Below are positions 24,331 through 34,316 of a stretch of DNA of 64,000 bases, piece by piece (the stretch's first letter is position 1; each line of letters starts with the position of its first letter). The stretch covers positions 2,480,001 through 2,544,000 of the forward strand of contig NZ_CP038436.1 of assembly GCF_004683965.1 (NCBI RefSeq), given 5' to 3'. Source of the DNA: Nocardioides seonyuensis. Lineage in GTDB: Bacteria > Actinomycetota > Actinomycetes > Propionibacteriales > Nocardioidaceae. Position numbers and translations under genes: made by a program. Below the pieces are notes generated by a model. The model searched no databases. It saw nothing but the letters and a program-made list of their open reading frames with translations, and had not been told where the DNA came from.

Positions 24331-25413
24331 ATGGCGAAGGCTTCGGAGGCGTACGTCCAGGCGGGGGAGCGCGAGGTCCGCATCTCCTCACCGGAGCGCG
24401 TGATCTACGAGGCGACCGAGACCACGCCCGAGGTCACCAAGCTGATGGTGGCCGAGTACTTCACCTCGGTGGAGGACGGCCTCATGCGCGCCCTCCGCGA
24501 ACGGCCGACGGCACTCGAGCGCTGGACCTCGGGCGTGCGGCCGGGCATGAAGCTGGCCACCGGACCGCAGGACAAGGACGCCGATGCGTTCTACCAGAAG
24601 CGCGTCCCCAAGGGGGCTCCCGACTACGTGGAGACCGCGCGCATCACCTTCCCGAGCGGCAGGACCGCCGACGAGATCTGCCCGACCGAGATCGCCGTGC
24701 CCGTGTGGTGCGCCCACATGGGCACCCTCACCTTCCACCCCTGGCCGGTCCGTCGCGCTGACGTGGACCGGCCCGACGAGCTGCGCATCGACCTCGACCC
24801 CCAGCCCGGCACGACGTTCGCCGACGTGCGCCGGGTCGCGGACGTGGCGCGCGAGCTGCTCGACGACCTCGGCATGCGCGGCTTCGCCAAGACGAGCGGC
24901 AACCGCGGCATCCACGTCTACGTCCGGATCGAGCCGCGGTGGGAGTTCGCCGACGTGCGCCATGCGGCCATCGCGTTCGGCCGCGAGCTGGAGAAGCGTG
25001 ACGGCGGCGTGACGACGGCCTGGTGGAAGGAGGAGCGGGGGGAGCGGGTCTTCGTCGACTTCAACCAGAACACCCGCGACCGCACCATCGCCTCGGCCTG
25101 GTCCCTGCGACCCCTCCCCGGAGCGCCGGTGTCGATGCCGCTGTCGTGGTCGGACCTGGCCGAGGTGACCGACCCGCGCGACTTCAACCTCTTCAGCGCC
25201 CCCAGCGAGCTGACGGTCAACGGCGATGCATGGGCCGAGATCGACGACGTGCACCACTCGCTCCAGCCCCTGCTGGACCTGTGGGAGGAGCACCCCGTCG
25301 AGCTCAACTACCCGCCCGACCATCCCAAGATGCCGGGCGAGCCGCCACGCGTGCAGCCCTCGAAGAAGGTCGCGGCCCACTGGGACGAGGACGGCAATCG
25401 CATCGACGACTGA
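24331..25413 (+). CDS. LigD-type primase-polymerase (stand-alone POL domain)
   Basis: A 360-residue archaeo-eukaryotic-primase-like polymerase equal to the POL domain of LigD, without ligase or nuclease parts. Catalytic features: ELRIDLDPQPG with Asp154 and Asp156, KTSGNRGIHVYV (187-198) for nucleotide binding, and FVDFNQN with Asp243 as third metal ligand. The C-terminus (HPKMPGEPPRVQPSKK) is polar. Mycobacteria carry similar stand-alone enzymes (PolD1/PolD2) that fill gaps and add ribonucleotides in repair; that role is inferred. No Ku gene is seen nearby. The start has TAGGGT 6 nt upstream. Confidence 0.88.
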   Translation: MAKASEAYVQAGEREVRISSPERVIYEATETTPEVTKLMVAEYFTSVEDGLMRALRERPTALERWTSGVRPGMKLATGPQDKDADAFYQKRVPKGAPDYVETARITFPSGRTADEICPTEIAVPVWCAHMGTLTFHPWPVRRADVDRPDELRIDLDPQPGTTFADVRRVADVARELLDDLGMRGFAKTSGNRGIHVYVRIEPRWEFADVRHAAIAFGRELEKRDGGVTTAWWKEERGERVFVDFNQNTRDRTIASAWSLRPLPGAPVSMPLSWSDLAEVTDPRDFNLFSAPSELTVNGDAWAEIDDVHHSLQPLLDLWEEHPVELNYPPDHPKMPGEPPRVQPSKKVAAHWDEDGNRIDD

Positions 25414-25442
25414 GTCGTCGTACACCTCCGGACCAGGCGCGT

Positions 25443-25469
25443 CTGGCACTCGATGAGGGTGAGTGCTAA
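25443..25469. promoter_or_regulatory. CIRCE element 1 (HrcA operator)
   Basis: CTGGCACTC, 9 nt, GAGTGCTAA. The right arm is identical to the CIRCE consensus half (GAGTGCTAA) and the left arm differs at the outer bases. It lies 134 bp before groES and is bound by the heat-shock repressor HrcA in other bacteria. Confidence 0.85.
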
Positions 25470-25477
25470 GTTCTGTG

Positions 25478-25504
25478 TTGGCACTCTCGACCCGAGTGTG
25501 CCAA
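25478..25504. promoter_or_regulatory. CIRCE-like element 2
   Basis: TTGGCACTC and GAGTGTGCCAA flank 7 nt. TTGGCAC and GTGCCAA are exact complements, but a TG insertion in the right arm departs from the standard 9-9-9 layout. It lies 8 bp after the first CIRCE. Confidence 0.6.
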
Positions 25505-25602
25505 CGCTTGCGAGATGACGTGCGACCCCCGCGACGGCGCTCTTCCGCTCCGCAAGCCAACAACGTGTTCGTCTCGTGAGAGAAAGTGGAGGTTGATCCG
25601 AA

Positions 25603-25896
25603 GTGTCGGTCAACATCAAGCCCCTCGAGGACCGCATCGTCGTCCAGCCGCTCGACGCCGAGCAGACCACGGCCTCCGGCCTGGTCATCCCCGACACCGC
25701 CAAGGAGAAGCCCCAGGAGGGCGAGGTCCTGGCTGTCGGCCCCGGTCGTGTCGACGACAACGGCAACCGCGTCCCGATCGACGTCGCCGTGGGTGACAAG
25801 GTCATCTACAGCAAGTACGGCGGCACCGAGGTCAAGTACGCCGGTGACGAGTACCTGATCCTCAGCGCGCGCGACGTGCTGGCAGTCGTTTCCTGA
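25603..25896 (+). CDS. groES: co-chaperonin GroES
   Basis: A 97-residue GroES, the heptameric lid of the chaperonin. It has the family N-terminus [37 protein letters not shown] (mobile loop about 17-34), [34 protein letters not shown] at the end, and normal length. The start is a GTG with GGAGG 10 nt upstream. Two CIRCE-type operators lie 100-160 bp upstream, so HrcA repression with heat induction is expected. groEL follows after 88 bp containing a long hairpin. Confidence 0.98.
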   Translation: MSVNIKPLEDRIVVQPLDAEQTTASGLVIPDTAKEKPQEGEVLAVGPGRVDDNGNRVPIDVAVGDKVIYSKYGGTEVKYAGDEYLILSARDVLAVVS

Positions 25897-25902
25897 TTCC
25901 CT

Positions 25903-25960
25903 CGCCCGGGCGTCATACGCGCGTCGACCCATCGGTCCGACGACGTATGACGTCCGGGCG
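25903..25960 (+). other. 17-bp hairpin between groES and groEL
   Basis: Bases 25903-25919 pair with 25944-25960 (17 bp, one G-U), and the inner 23-nt loop can pair further (GTCG/CGAC and ACC/GGT). There is no T-tract, so read-through into groEL is expected. It may be an mRNA processing or stability element that lets groES and groEL be made in different amounts. Confidence 0.75.
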
Positions 25961-25975
25961 AACCTCTTTCACTAG

Positions 25976-27604
<1,629 letters not shown>

Positions 27605-27610
27605 TCCACC

Positions 27611-27746
27611 CCCGAGTCGGCGCTAACACCTCGCCGAGTCGGCGCCAGCACCCCACCGAGTCGGCGCTTCTGCACGAGACATGTGCGAGAAGCGCCGACT
27701 CGGTGTCATTTCACGCCGACTCGGCGGGAGGCTGGCGCCGACTCGG
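27611..27746. repeat. extragenic repeat array C (3 plus units facing 3 minus units)
   Basis: After the groEL stop there are three plus-oriented cores CCGAGTCGGCGC at 27612, 27634 and 27656 (22-bp spacing). Before the end of the convergent gene (stop at 27755) three minus-oriented cores lie at 27692, 27713 and 27735. Each set is therefore in sense orientation behind its own gene. The innermost plus and minus units are the two arms of the long terminator-like hairpin at 27656-27703. Confidence 0.95.
27656..27703. terminator. bidirectional terminator-like hairpin between convergent genes
   Basis: CCGAGTCGGCGCTTCT (27656-27671) and AGAAGCGCCGACTCGG (27688-27703) are perfect 16-bp complements. 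GCAC/GTGC adds four pairs after a one-base bulge, leaving a 7-nt loop. No T-tract follows on either strand. Confidence 0.65.
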
Positions 27747-27754
27747 CGGAGGGG

Positions 27755-29107
27755 TCAGAGCAGCTCGCCCAGCCAGGTCGTCGCGCCGGCCTGCCCGAAG
27801 TCGGGCACCTTGCCGCCAGCCGGTGTGTTCCACATGAACATGTCGCCGGGGGCTGGGCCGCCGGGGGCGGCCCACGGCGAGTGCCCGTCGCTGAGCCGCA
27901 GCAGCCGCTCGGTCTCGAAGTCGTAGACGTAGGTCCCGCCGGTGGCCCGGCCGTAGGCGCTCATCGTCATGAGGCCGCCGTCGTCGGTGAGCCGGCCGCC
28001 GTCCACGCCGTCGTCCTGGATCGTCACCACCTGCTCGCCGCCGAGTGTCATCACCTGGACGCGGTCGTCGCGGACGCCGCCCTCGTAGGTGCCGCAGTAC
28101 TGCGACATCGCGATCCGCTCGCCCGCCACGCTCAGTCCCAGGAGGTTGCACTTCTCGCCGAGCCGAGGGTCGAAGGACGTCTCCTCGCCCGTCGCCAGGT
28201 CGCGGACGTGCACCTGGCCCGCGGCCCCGTTGGAGGAGTCCGTCCACACCATCGCGTCGTCGGTGAAGCCGACCGCTCCCACCCTCAGGCCTTCGTCGCG
28301 CACGTCGGTGGCGTCGGTGAGGGAGGCCGACCACAGGTCGTAGGTGTCGCCCTCGGCGTCGGCGTCGTCCGCCTCTCCGTCCGGTCCGGTCGGCCAGCCG
28401 CCCTCGGGCGGCTTGCCCTGGGTGGCCGGCACCCGCACGTAGAGCCGGTCCGCGGGTCCGAGGACGGCCCCGAAGGGGCTGTCGGTCCTCGGGAGACCGG
28501 GCCAGGTCATGGTGGTCCACGCGCCGCTGCCGCGATCGAAGACGTGGACGAGCAGGCTCACCTCCATGCCGCCGCCCCCGGTCCCGAGCAGCACCAGGCG
28601 GTCCGCGCTCAGCTCGAGCGGCCACAGCTGGTCCTGCTCGACACCCTCGATCCTCGGCAGCCACTCCTTCTCGCCGCTCGCCGGGTCCATCAGGGCATAG
28701 CGCGGCCAGAGCTGGTCCATGCGGGGCCCGTCGCGGAAGAGGATGAGCCCGTCGTCGGTGACCCCCTCGAAGTACTGCCCGTTGTCGTCGTTGAGGTTCT
28801 CGTTGGTGTACGACGCCAGCACGCGGTGGTCGGTGCCCTCCACCGAGGTCTGCGCGTCGGTCAGGCGAACGCTGGGACCGGACACGTTCGGCACCCCGGC
28901 GGCGGCGAGGTCGGGCGGTGACGGGTTCAGCCACGTCATCGAGGCGAGGGTGATCGCGCCGACGGCGAGCGAGGCCCCGCCCACGATCCCGGCGCGGCGG
29001 CGTCGTACGCGCTGGCGGCCGCGGCGCAGCACCGGGGACAGGTCCGCTGCCTCGGGTGGGGCCTGTCCGCTCGCCTCGCGCATCAGGTCGGCAAGGTCGT
29101 TCACCAT
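27755..29107 (-). CDS. membrane-anchored beta-propeller-like protein, partner of the SigE-type sigma factor
   Basis: A 450-residue protein. The N-terminal cytoplasmic stretch of about 35 residues (MVNDLADLMREASGQ) is followed by a basic RRGRQRVRRRR, one transmembrane helix (about 40-60) and a large extracellular part. The outer part has repeated strand-rich segments that look like propeller blades (DRLVLLGTGGGG, DRLYVRVPATQG, GTYVYDFETERLLRLSDG). The start codon overlaps the end of the sigma-factor gene by 7 nt, so the two are coupled. By position it may act as an anti-sigma factor or its sensor, but no zinc-binding HxxxCxxC motif is visible. Three repeat units follow its stop. Confidence 0.7.
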   Translation of the reverse strand: MVNDLADLMREASGQAPPEAADLSPVLRRGRQRVRRRRAGIVGGASLAVGAITLASMTWLNPSPPDLAAAGVPNVSGPSVRLTDAQTSVEGTDHRVLASYTNENLNDDNGQYFEGVTDDGLILFRDGPRMDQLWPRYALMDPASGEKEWLPRIEGVEQDQLWPLELSADRLVLLGTGGGGMEVSLLVHVFDRGSGAWTTMTWPGLPRTDSPFGAVLGPADRLYVRVPATQGKPPEGGWPTGPDGEADDADAEGDTYDLWSASLTDATDVRDEGLRVGAVGFTDDAMVWTDSSNGAAGQVHVRDLATGEETSFDPRLGEKCNLLGLSVAGERIAMSQYCGTYEGGVRDDRVQVMTLGGEQVVTIQDDGVDGGRLTDDGGLMTMSAYGRATGGTYVYDFETERLLRLSDGHSPWAAPGGPAPGDMFMWNTPAGGKVPDFGQAGATTWLGELL

Positions 29108-29640
29108 GACACCGCTCCTTCGGTCGCCTCGCCCGAGGGCGAGTCCTCCAACATGGTCCGGAGCGAGAACAGCGCCCGCGAGGTCTGGCTCTTCACGGTC
29201 CCCTCGGTGCACCGCAGCAGCGCGGCGGTCTCCGCCACGCTGAGGTCCTCGAAGTAGCGCAGCACGACGCACGCGCGCTGGCGCGGTGCGAGCCTGGCGA
29301 GGCCACCCATCAGCGCCTCGCGAGCCGCCACCTGCGAGGCGACGTCCTCCTCGGAGGCCAGGCCGTGGTCGGGCTCGGCCGGGATCTCGGTGCTGGACCT
29401 GCGCCGCGAGTGGTCCAGGAAGGCGCTCACCACGGCCTTGCGTGCATAGGCGAGCTCCCCGCCGTTGCGCTCGAGCCGCGGCCAGCGCACGTAGACACGG
29501 ATGAGCCCCTCCTGGACGAAGTCCGATGCCTGGTCCCAGTCCCCGCACAGGAGGAACGCCGTACGCCGCAGCCGCGCGCGGGCGGTCCCGGCGAACTCGA
29601 CGAAGGACGCCTCGTCACGCACTCTCTTGCTCCATGTCAT
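29101..29640 (-). CDS. SigE-family ECF RNA polymerase sigma factor
   Basis: A 179-residue extracytoplasmic-function sigma factor. Region 2 spans about residues 20-85 (RTAFLLCGDWDQASDFVQEGLIRVYVRWPRL). Region 4 spans about 110-165 (RLAPRQRACVVLRYFEDLSVAETAALLRCTEGTVKSQTSRALFSLR), with the helix-turn-helix in the second half. The spacing and sequence fit the actinobacterial SigE (SigE70-type) subfamily. It is the first gene of a coupled pair with the membrane protein and is divergent from a lipoprotein gene that may be a target. The signal it answers is unknown. Confidence 0.9.
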   Translation of the reverse strand: MTWSKRVRDEASFVEFAGTARARLRRTAFLLCGDWDQASDFVQEGLIRVYVRWPRLERNGGELAYARKAVVSAFLDHSRRRSSTEIPAEPDHGLASEEDVASQVAAREALMGGLARLAPRQRACVVLRYFEDLSVAETAALLRCTEGTVKSQTSRALFSLRTMLEDSPSGEATEGAVSW

Positions 29641-29698
29641 GGCAAACGGGGTGAACGGCCGGCGAGGTTGCCTCCCGTCCGCACATTCTCGCGCGTCC

Positions 29699-29704
29699 TA
29701 GGGT
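29699..29704 (+). promoter_or_regulatory. -10 hexamer TAGGGT
   Basis: TAGGGT ends 7 nt before ATG 29712. Confidence 0.4.
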
Positions 29705-29711
29705 GAGGCGC

Positions 29712-30659
29712 ATGCACGGTCGTCGGCAGTGGAGCCTCAGCATCCTGCTGGTCTGCGCCCTCGCCGTTGCGGGCTGCACCCCCTCGGACCCGGCAGCCCC
29801 GCTAGCAGCGCCCGACGAGACCCCGTCGGCGATCGACGCCCCGGGTGACGATGAGCTCACGCTGCCCGACGTCCTGCCGACAGGGGATCGACCCCGCCTT
29901 CCCTACGTGTCCGGGCGCGACCTGGTCTCGCCCGACGGATCCAGGCTCCGGCTGGCCCTGGCCATTCGGGGCCCGTGGGGCGTCACCTCGATCGTGCGGT
30001 TGCGCGACGGCTACCTCGTCACCGACGACCGATACTTCGAGGGCACCCTCGGCATGCAGCGGCTCGATGCGTCCGGTCGGTCACGGGACGCCTGGTCGAC
30101 GACCGGCCCTGCCAGGCTCGGACCGTCCGGCCAGGTGGCGTGGCTACGCGTGCCTGTCCCCGAGGCCAACCAGACCTGGCCCGCGACGCTCCACGTCGAC
30201 GGCAGGTCCCAGGAGCTGCGCGGGCACCTCGACCCGCGCATCGTGCACTTCGACGGTGCTCTGGTCGTCTACTCCGCATTGGTGGTGCACAAGGGGCGCG
30301 CCCGTTCGCGGACGTTCGAGACAGCCGTCCCGGGAGCACCGCGCCGGGTGCCGCGGCGGACCGAGTTCTTCGTCAGCCCCCGTCTGCGGCACTGGTGGCG
30401 CTGGTCCGACGACGGCCTGGAGGTGGGACGCGAGAATGCCGTGCTGGTCAGGCTGGACGACCCGGCGCTGGGCCGTGCCATGGCCGAGCCCGTCTGGGAG
30501 GACGAGCGGCACCTCCTGGTCACCGTGGTCCGAGGGCGACGACAGGCGCTGCTGCGGATCGGCGTCGACGGAGACGTCGAGAGGGCCACGCCCTGGTCGC
30601 GGGCGACGCCCGCAGGCCACGCCGTGCTCCGACGCATCACTGGAACGAAAGGCCGCTAG
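29712..30659 (+). CDS. hypothetical lipoprotein, propeller-like
   Basis: A 315-residue lipoprotein with signal peptide WSLSILLVCALAVAGC (lipobox Cys near residue 22). The mature part is strand-rich (RLRLALAIRGPWGVTSIVRLRDGYLVTDD, HLLVTVVRGRRQALLRIGVDG) and resembles, in style only, the outer domain of the sigma-linked membrane protein transcribed in the opposite direction. No known family is recognised. It is divergent from the SigE-type gene by 71 bp and may belong to the same regulon. A GTG three codons upstream is an alternative start; the ATG is preferred because it follows TAGGGT by 7 nt. Confidence 0.7.
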   Translation: MHGRRQWSLSILLVCALAVAGCTPSDPAAPLAAPDETPSAIDAPGDDELTLPDVLPTGDRPRLPYVSGRDLVSPDGSRLRLALAIRGPWGVTSIVRLRDGYLVTDDRYFEGTLGMQRLDASGRSRDAWSTTGPARLGPSGQVAWLRVPVPEANQTWPATLHVDGRSQELRGHLDPRIVHFDGALVVYSALVVHKGRARSRTFETAVPGAPRRVPRRTEFFVSPRLRHWWRWSDDGLEVGRENAVLVRLDDPALGRAMAEPVWEDERHLLVTVVRGRRQALLRIGVDGDVERATPWSRATPAGHAVLRRITGTKGR

Positions 30660-30726
30660 GTCCGGCCCATCACTCCACCGTCGGCCCGTCACTCGAGCGT
30701 CGGCTCGTGTCCAGCGTCGACCGGGC

Positions 30727-32607
30727 TCAGCGTCGTACGCGGAGCGTTACCCGCACCGGAGTGCTGACGCCGCGGTCGTTGCGTGCGACGGCGGTGATGA
30801 CGTAGCGCCCAGCACGCAGTCGTGCCTTGCCCATCCGGGTGGAGATCGTGAGACGAGCCTCGCCCGCGGGCACCGAGCGTGCGAGGCGGGCCACGACCTT
30901 CCTCGACCCGCGCCGGCGCAGCACGACGCGCACACTTGCCGCGGAGTCCGTGGTGACGACGAGGCGAGTCCGCCGGGGAGCGCGGCTGGTGCGGATCTTC
31001 TTGCGCGTGAGGTCGAGGCCGAGGATCCTGGGCGCGCCCGCGGGAGCCGGTGCGGCGCCGATCGGCGCCGGAGGAACCGGTGCGGGGCCGGGGCCTGTCA
31101 GCGGCGGCACGGTGACCGTGACGTCGACGGTGCGTACGGCGACGAGGCCGACCGCGTCGACGACCCGGACGCTTGCGCGGTAGGTCCCGGGCACGGTGTA
31201 GGTGTGCTGCGCCGAGGCGCCCGTCGCGGAGGCGCCGTCGCCGAAGTCCCACTCGACGCGGTACGGGAGCCACTCCTCGACCGAGGCGCTGAAGGACAGG
31301 GGCTGTCCGACCGGTCCCGTGGGCAGGGTGAGCGACCGGATGACCGGAGCGGTCTCGTCCCATGCGGCAGTCTCGATCACCATGTCGCTGCCGACCAGCT
31401 TGGCGGTCGCCAGCACGACGTCGGTGCCGTTGACCCCTAGGCGCATCAGCAGCAAGCCAGAGGCGCCGGGGGAGCTGGAGAGCTCTCGCCAGGCGCCGCC
31501 GGGTTCGCGGTGGGTGACCACACGTGTGTAGCTCGGCCCCACGAGGTAGGTCATCACGACGTTCCCGGTGTCCTGGTCGATCACCAGGTCCTGGATCCAG
31601 GCGGTGCCGAGGTCCCGCGTGCTCCACGGCTGACCCGGTGCCGCGGTGCTGACCCTGCTGACGCCGTTCGAGGTCCAGGCGAGGGTCGCAAGTCCCACCC
31701 TGTCGACCACCAGCTCCGTGTTGGCGTTGCCCGTCCCGAGGAGCGACGGGCTCCACGAGCCCCCCGGTGACCGGTGCCACGTGGACAGGATCTCGGTGTC
31801 CTCGGGCACGCGCTGTGACACGGCGGCGGCGACGACGTGGCCCTCGGGACCGACGGCGATGCTCCCGAGGCGCGCCATGTGCTGGGGCGCTATCAGCTGG
31901 TCGGGCGCCGTCCACGCCGCCCGGCTGGTAGAGGTGATCGGTCCGGTGCTCGTGTGGAGCGAGGTGCCGGCCCCTGTGACCTGCCGCCACCCCACGGTCA
32001 CCCGGCCGGCGTCGTCGAGACCGATGACCGGCCAGCGTGCGTCGGCGTCCGAGACCGTGATCTCCGGCCCCCACGCGGCGCCCGCGGGCCGCAGGCGGAC
32101 CCTGATCGTGCCGCCCTGGCTCCAGGCCACGGCCAGGTCGCCGCGGGTGTTGCTGGCGAGCTCCGGCCAGGAGTCGGAGACCCCCGATCCGTCGCTGAGC
32201 GTCCTCGGGGCGAGCGAGCCGTCACCGGAGTCGTCGAGGGTCATCACCTGGGTCACACCGGTGGCGTCCTTGGTCAACCAGGCATGGACGGCGGTCCCGC
32301 CCGCGCCCTCGGCCAGCGTGAGGTTCTCCACCGATCCCGGGTATGTGTCCACGCGTCGTGCGGCCGACCAGGTGCCTCCGGCGGGTCGGTCCTTGACCAT
32401 GAGCGACTGACCGCCGGCAGGTTCCTTCCTGGCCCAGGCCAGGAAGGTGGTGCCCTGACTGCCGAGCAGCACGGCAGGGGCAGTGGCGACGGCGCCGTGG
32501 GACGGTTCCGTCGTCCACTCGGCGTGAGCCTGCCCGCTGAGCACCGCAACGGGAGTGGAAGCCAGCGAAGCAGTGACGAGAGCTGCGACGAGGGGGCGCA
32601 AATGCAT
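30727..32607 (-). CDS. secreted protein with PKD domain
   Basis: A 626-residue exported protein. The signal peptide (MHLRPLVAALVTASLASTPV) ends near Ala-His-Ala at about residue 30. About 360 residues of repeated strand motifs follow (phrases such as GTTFLAWARKEPAGG, GGTAVHAWLTKDATG, GDLAVAWSQGG) typical of secreted propeller repeats. A PKD domain with VEWDFGDGASATG and AQHTYTVPGTYRASVRVVD comes next. A Pro-rich linker and a final Ig-like, Arg-rich domain (LRAGRYVITAVARNDRGVSTPVRVTL) close the protein. No sortase motif or catalytic site is seen; a surface or adhesion role is a guess. An ATG three codons upstream is an alternative start. Confidence 0.8.
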   Translation of the reverse strand: MHLRPLVAALVTASLASTPVAVLSGQAHAEWTTEPSHGAVATAPAVLLGSQGTTFLAWARKEPAGGQSLMVKDRPAGGTWSAARRVDTYPGSVENLTLAEGAGGTAVHAWLTKDATGVTQVMTLDDSGDGSLAPRTLSDGSGVSDSWPELASNTRGDLAVAWSQGGTIRVRLRPAGAAWGPEITVSDADARWPVIGLDDAGRVTVGWRQVTGAGTSLHTSTGPITSTSRAAWTAPDQLIAPQHMARLGSIAVGPEGHVVAAAVSQRVPEDTEILSTWHRSPGGSWSPSLLGTGNANTELVVDRVGLATLAWTSNGVSRVSTAAPGQPWSTRDLGTAWIQDLVIDQDTGNVVMTYLVGPSYTRVVTHREPGGAWRELSSSPGASGLLLMRLGVNGTDVVLATAKLVGSDMVIETAAWDETAPVIRSLTLPTGPVGQPLSFSASVEEWLPYRVEWDFGDGASATGASAQHTYTVPGTYRASVRVVDAVGLVAVRTVDVTVTVPPLTGPGPAPVPPAPIGAAPAPAGAPRILGLDLTRKKIRTSRAPRRTRLVVTTDSAASVRVVLRRRGSRKVVARLARSVPAGEARLTISTRMGKARLRAGRYVITAVARNDRGVSTPVRVTLRVRR

Positions 32608-32664
32608 GGGCGACATCTTGGGCCCGACCACCCACCGCCGCGGTGGCGTCTCGCCCTCGTGTCG

Positions 32665-32680
32665 TGTGGGACGCCCCACA
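32665..32680. terminator. short hairpin between two minus-strand genes
   Basis: TGTGGG and CCCACA form a 6-bp stem with a 4-nt loop. It lies 27 bp after the end of the GT-C membrane gene in transcription order and has no T-tract. Confidence 0.3.
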
Positions 32681-32707
32681 TCCGACCGGCCGTGTCTTGA
32701 AGCCGCG

Positions 32708-34234
32708 TCACCAGATGAACCGGAAGTCGCGGCCGCACTCGATGTCGAGGTCGAGGTCCTCCACGGTGTTGAGGTGGTAGATCCGGTGCTGGTCGCACGC
32801 GGTCGTGACGAGCTCGTACTTTCGGAGCAGGTTCTGCTCGATGGGGCGCACCCCCAGCTCGGTCCAGGTGTCCGGGCGCACCACCTCGACCACCCAGGTG
32901 GGGGGCGTGGTGCCGGTCAGGAGGTCGCGGAGGTCGTCGTACCCCAGGTCCAGGGTGCGCATCGGGAGCGACCACAGGTGGGAGTAGGGCGACGGCAGCC
33001 CGCTGGCCCACTGGATGTCGGCGCGGCCGCCGAAGACGGTCAGCGTGTCGCCGGGTCTCGCCGCGTCGGCGATGGCGCGTCCGGTCTCGACCTCGACGGC
33101 GGTGCGTCCCGGCTCCCACCACCCCACGAAGCCGACCAGCGACATCACCGAGGTGAGGGCGACGAACCCGACCACGACCTTCGACAGGCGCGGCACCGCG
33201 GGCCGCTCCTCGAGGAGGTCACCTGAGAGCGCGCAAGCTGTCGCCAGGCCCAGTGCGGGGACCAGCACGAGGAGGTACGGCAGCCAGTAGCTGCCGCTGA
33301 GGATCACGCCCGCACCGTCGACGACGAGCATCACGAGCACCGCCGCGGCCGGGACGGGGAGCCGCCGCAGCAACCCCGGCAGCCGAGCGAGGAACCACGC
33401 CGTCGCGAGCGCCATCCCGGTAGCGATGAACACGATGAGCAGGATCCCCATCCGCTCGGTGGCGCCCTCGTTCTCCTGGCGGGCGATGACGGCAGCGGCG
33501 TCGGAACGGAACCCGATCACGGTGTAGGACAGGGTCTCCAGCCGCACGCCTGCCCACAGGGCCCAGGTGATCGTGGCCACCACGGGCACCAGCGCCCCTG
33601 CCGAGGCGGCGAGTGCCAGTCGTGCGAAGGCGCGGCCGGTGAGGTGCCCGGCCAGGAGCGACCCGATCAGCACCACGCCCCCGAAGGCGAGTCCTCCCAC
33701 CAGGTTCTGCTTCATCCCCATCGCAGTCACGGCGACCAGTCCGCCGACGAAGGCGGTGGCGCTGCTCCGGGTCCTGGCGGCGCGCAGCGAGAGCCAGCAC
33801 GCGGCGGCGACGAGCGGGATCCCCAGCAGCTCGCCCTTGGTCGAGATGGCGTCGATCTCGGCGTTGACGACCAGGGCGGCCGTCACCACGGCCGTCCACC
33901 CCTCCACGCGGCGTGCGGCCCCCGGACGGGTCAGCCCGGCGTGGCGGGTGATCTCGCGTGCCGCCGCCGCGACCGCGAGGACCAGCAGGCTGCAACCGAG
34001 CGCGCCGACCAGTCGGAGGAAGTACGGGCCTCCGACCCAGTCGGCGAGCCGCACGACCGCGATGATCAGCGGGTGCCGGTCGACGAAGTAGTGGCCGTAG
34101 ACCGACTCGGGCCCGGGGTCCCAGGTCTGGGCGACGAGCAGGAAGCCGGCCTCGTCCGGCCGTAGCGGCCACATCACCGAGGGAAAGCGTCCGAGCGCGG
34201 CGAGGCACGCGGCGACCCAGACGAGGCGAGGCAT
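32708..34234 (-). CDS. polytopic GT-C/ArnT-like glycosyltransferase family protein
   Basis: A 508-residue integral membrane protein with about 10-12 hydrophobic helices. The acidic pair after the first helix (LRPDEAGFLL) and the following YVFVDRHPL-like segment (YGHYFVDRHPLIIAVVRLAD) match the first loop of GT-C enzymes such as ArnT and protein mannosyltransferases, where that Asp-Glu contributes to catalysis. The C-terminal soluble part of about 120 residues faces outside. It would transfer a sugar from a polyprenyl phosphate carrier; donor and acceptor are unknown. The ATG at 34234 is preferred because CACCAT precedes it by 6 nt. Confidence 0.8.
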   Translation of the reverse strand: MPRLVWVAACLAALGRFPSVMWPLRPDEAGFLLVAQTWDPGPESVYGHYFVDRHPLIIAVVRLADWVGGPYFLRLVGALGCSLLVLAVAAAAREITRHAGLTRPGAARRVEGWTAVVTAALVVNAEIDAISTKGELLGIPLVAAACWLSLRAARTRSSATAFVGGLVAVTAMGMKQNLVGGLAFGGVVLIGSLLAGHLTGRAFARLALAASAGALVPVVATITWALWAGVRLETLSYTVIGFRSDAAAVIARQENEGATERMGILLIVFIATGMALATAWFLARLPGLLRRLPVPAAAVLVMLVVDGAGVILSGSYWLPYLLVLVPALGLATACALSGDLLEERPAVPRLSKVVVGFVALTSVMSLVGFVGWWEPGRTAVEVETGRAIADAARPGDTLTVFGGRADIQWASGLPSPYSHLWSLPMRTLDLGYDDLRDLLTGTTPPTWVVEVVRPDTWTELGVRPIEQNLLRKYELVTTACDQHRIYHLNTVEDLDLDIECGRDFRFIW

Positions 34235-34240
34235 GTCGTC

Positions 34241-34246
34241 ATGGTG
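34241..34246 (-). promoter_or_regulatory. -10-like hexamer CACCAT, leaderless geometry
   Basis: CACCAT on the minus strand ends 6 nt before ATG 34234. Confidence 0.35.
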
Positions 34247-34316
34247 GCAGGAGAAGTTTTCGTCGGCGAAACACCACCGTCGACACCGCGCAACAGTGGT
34301 GCCGGAGGGTGGGCGC

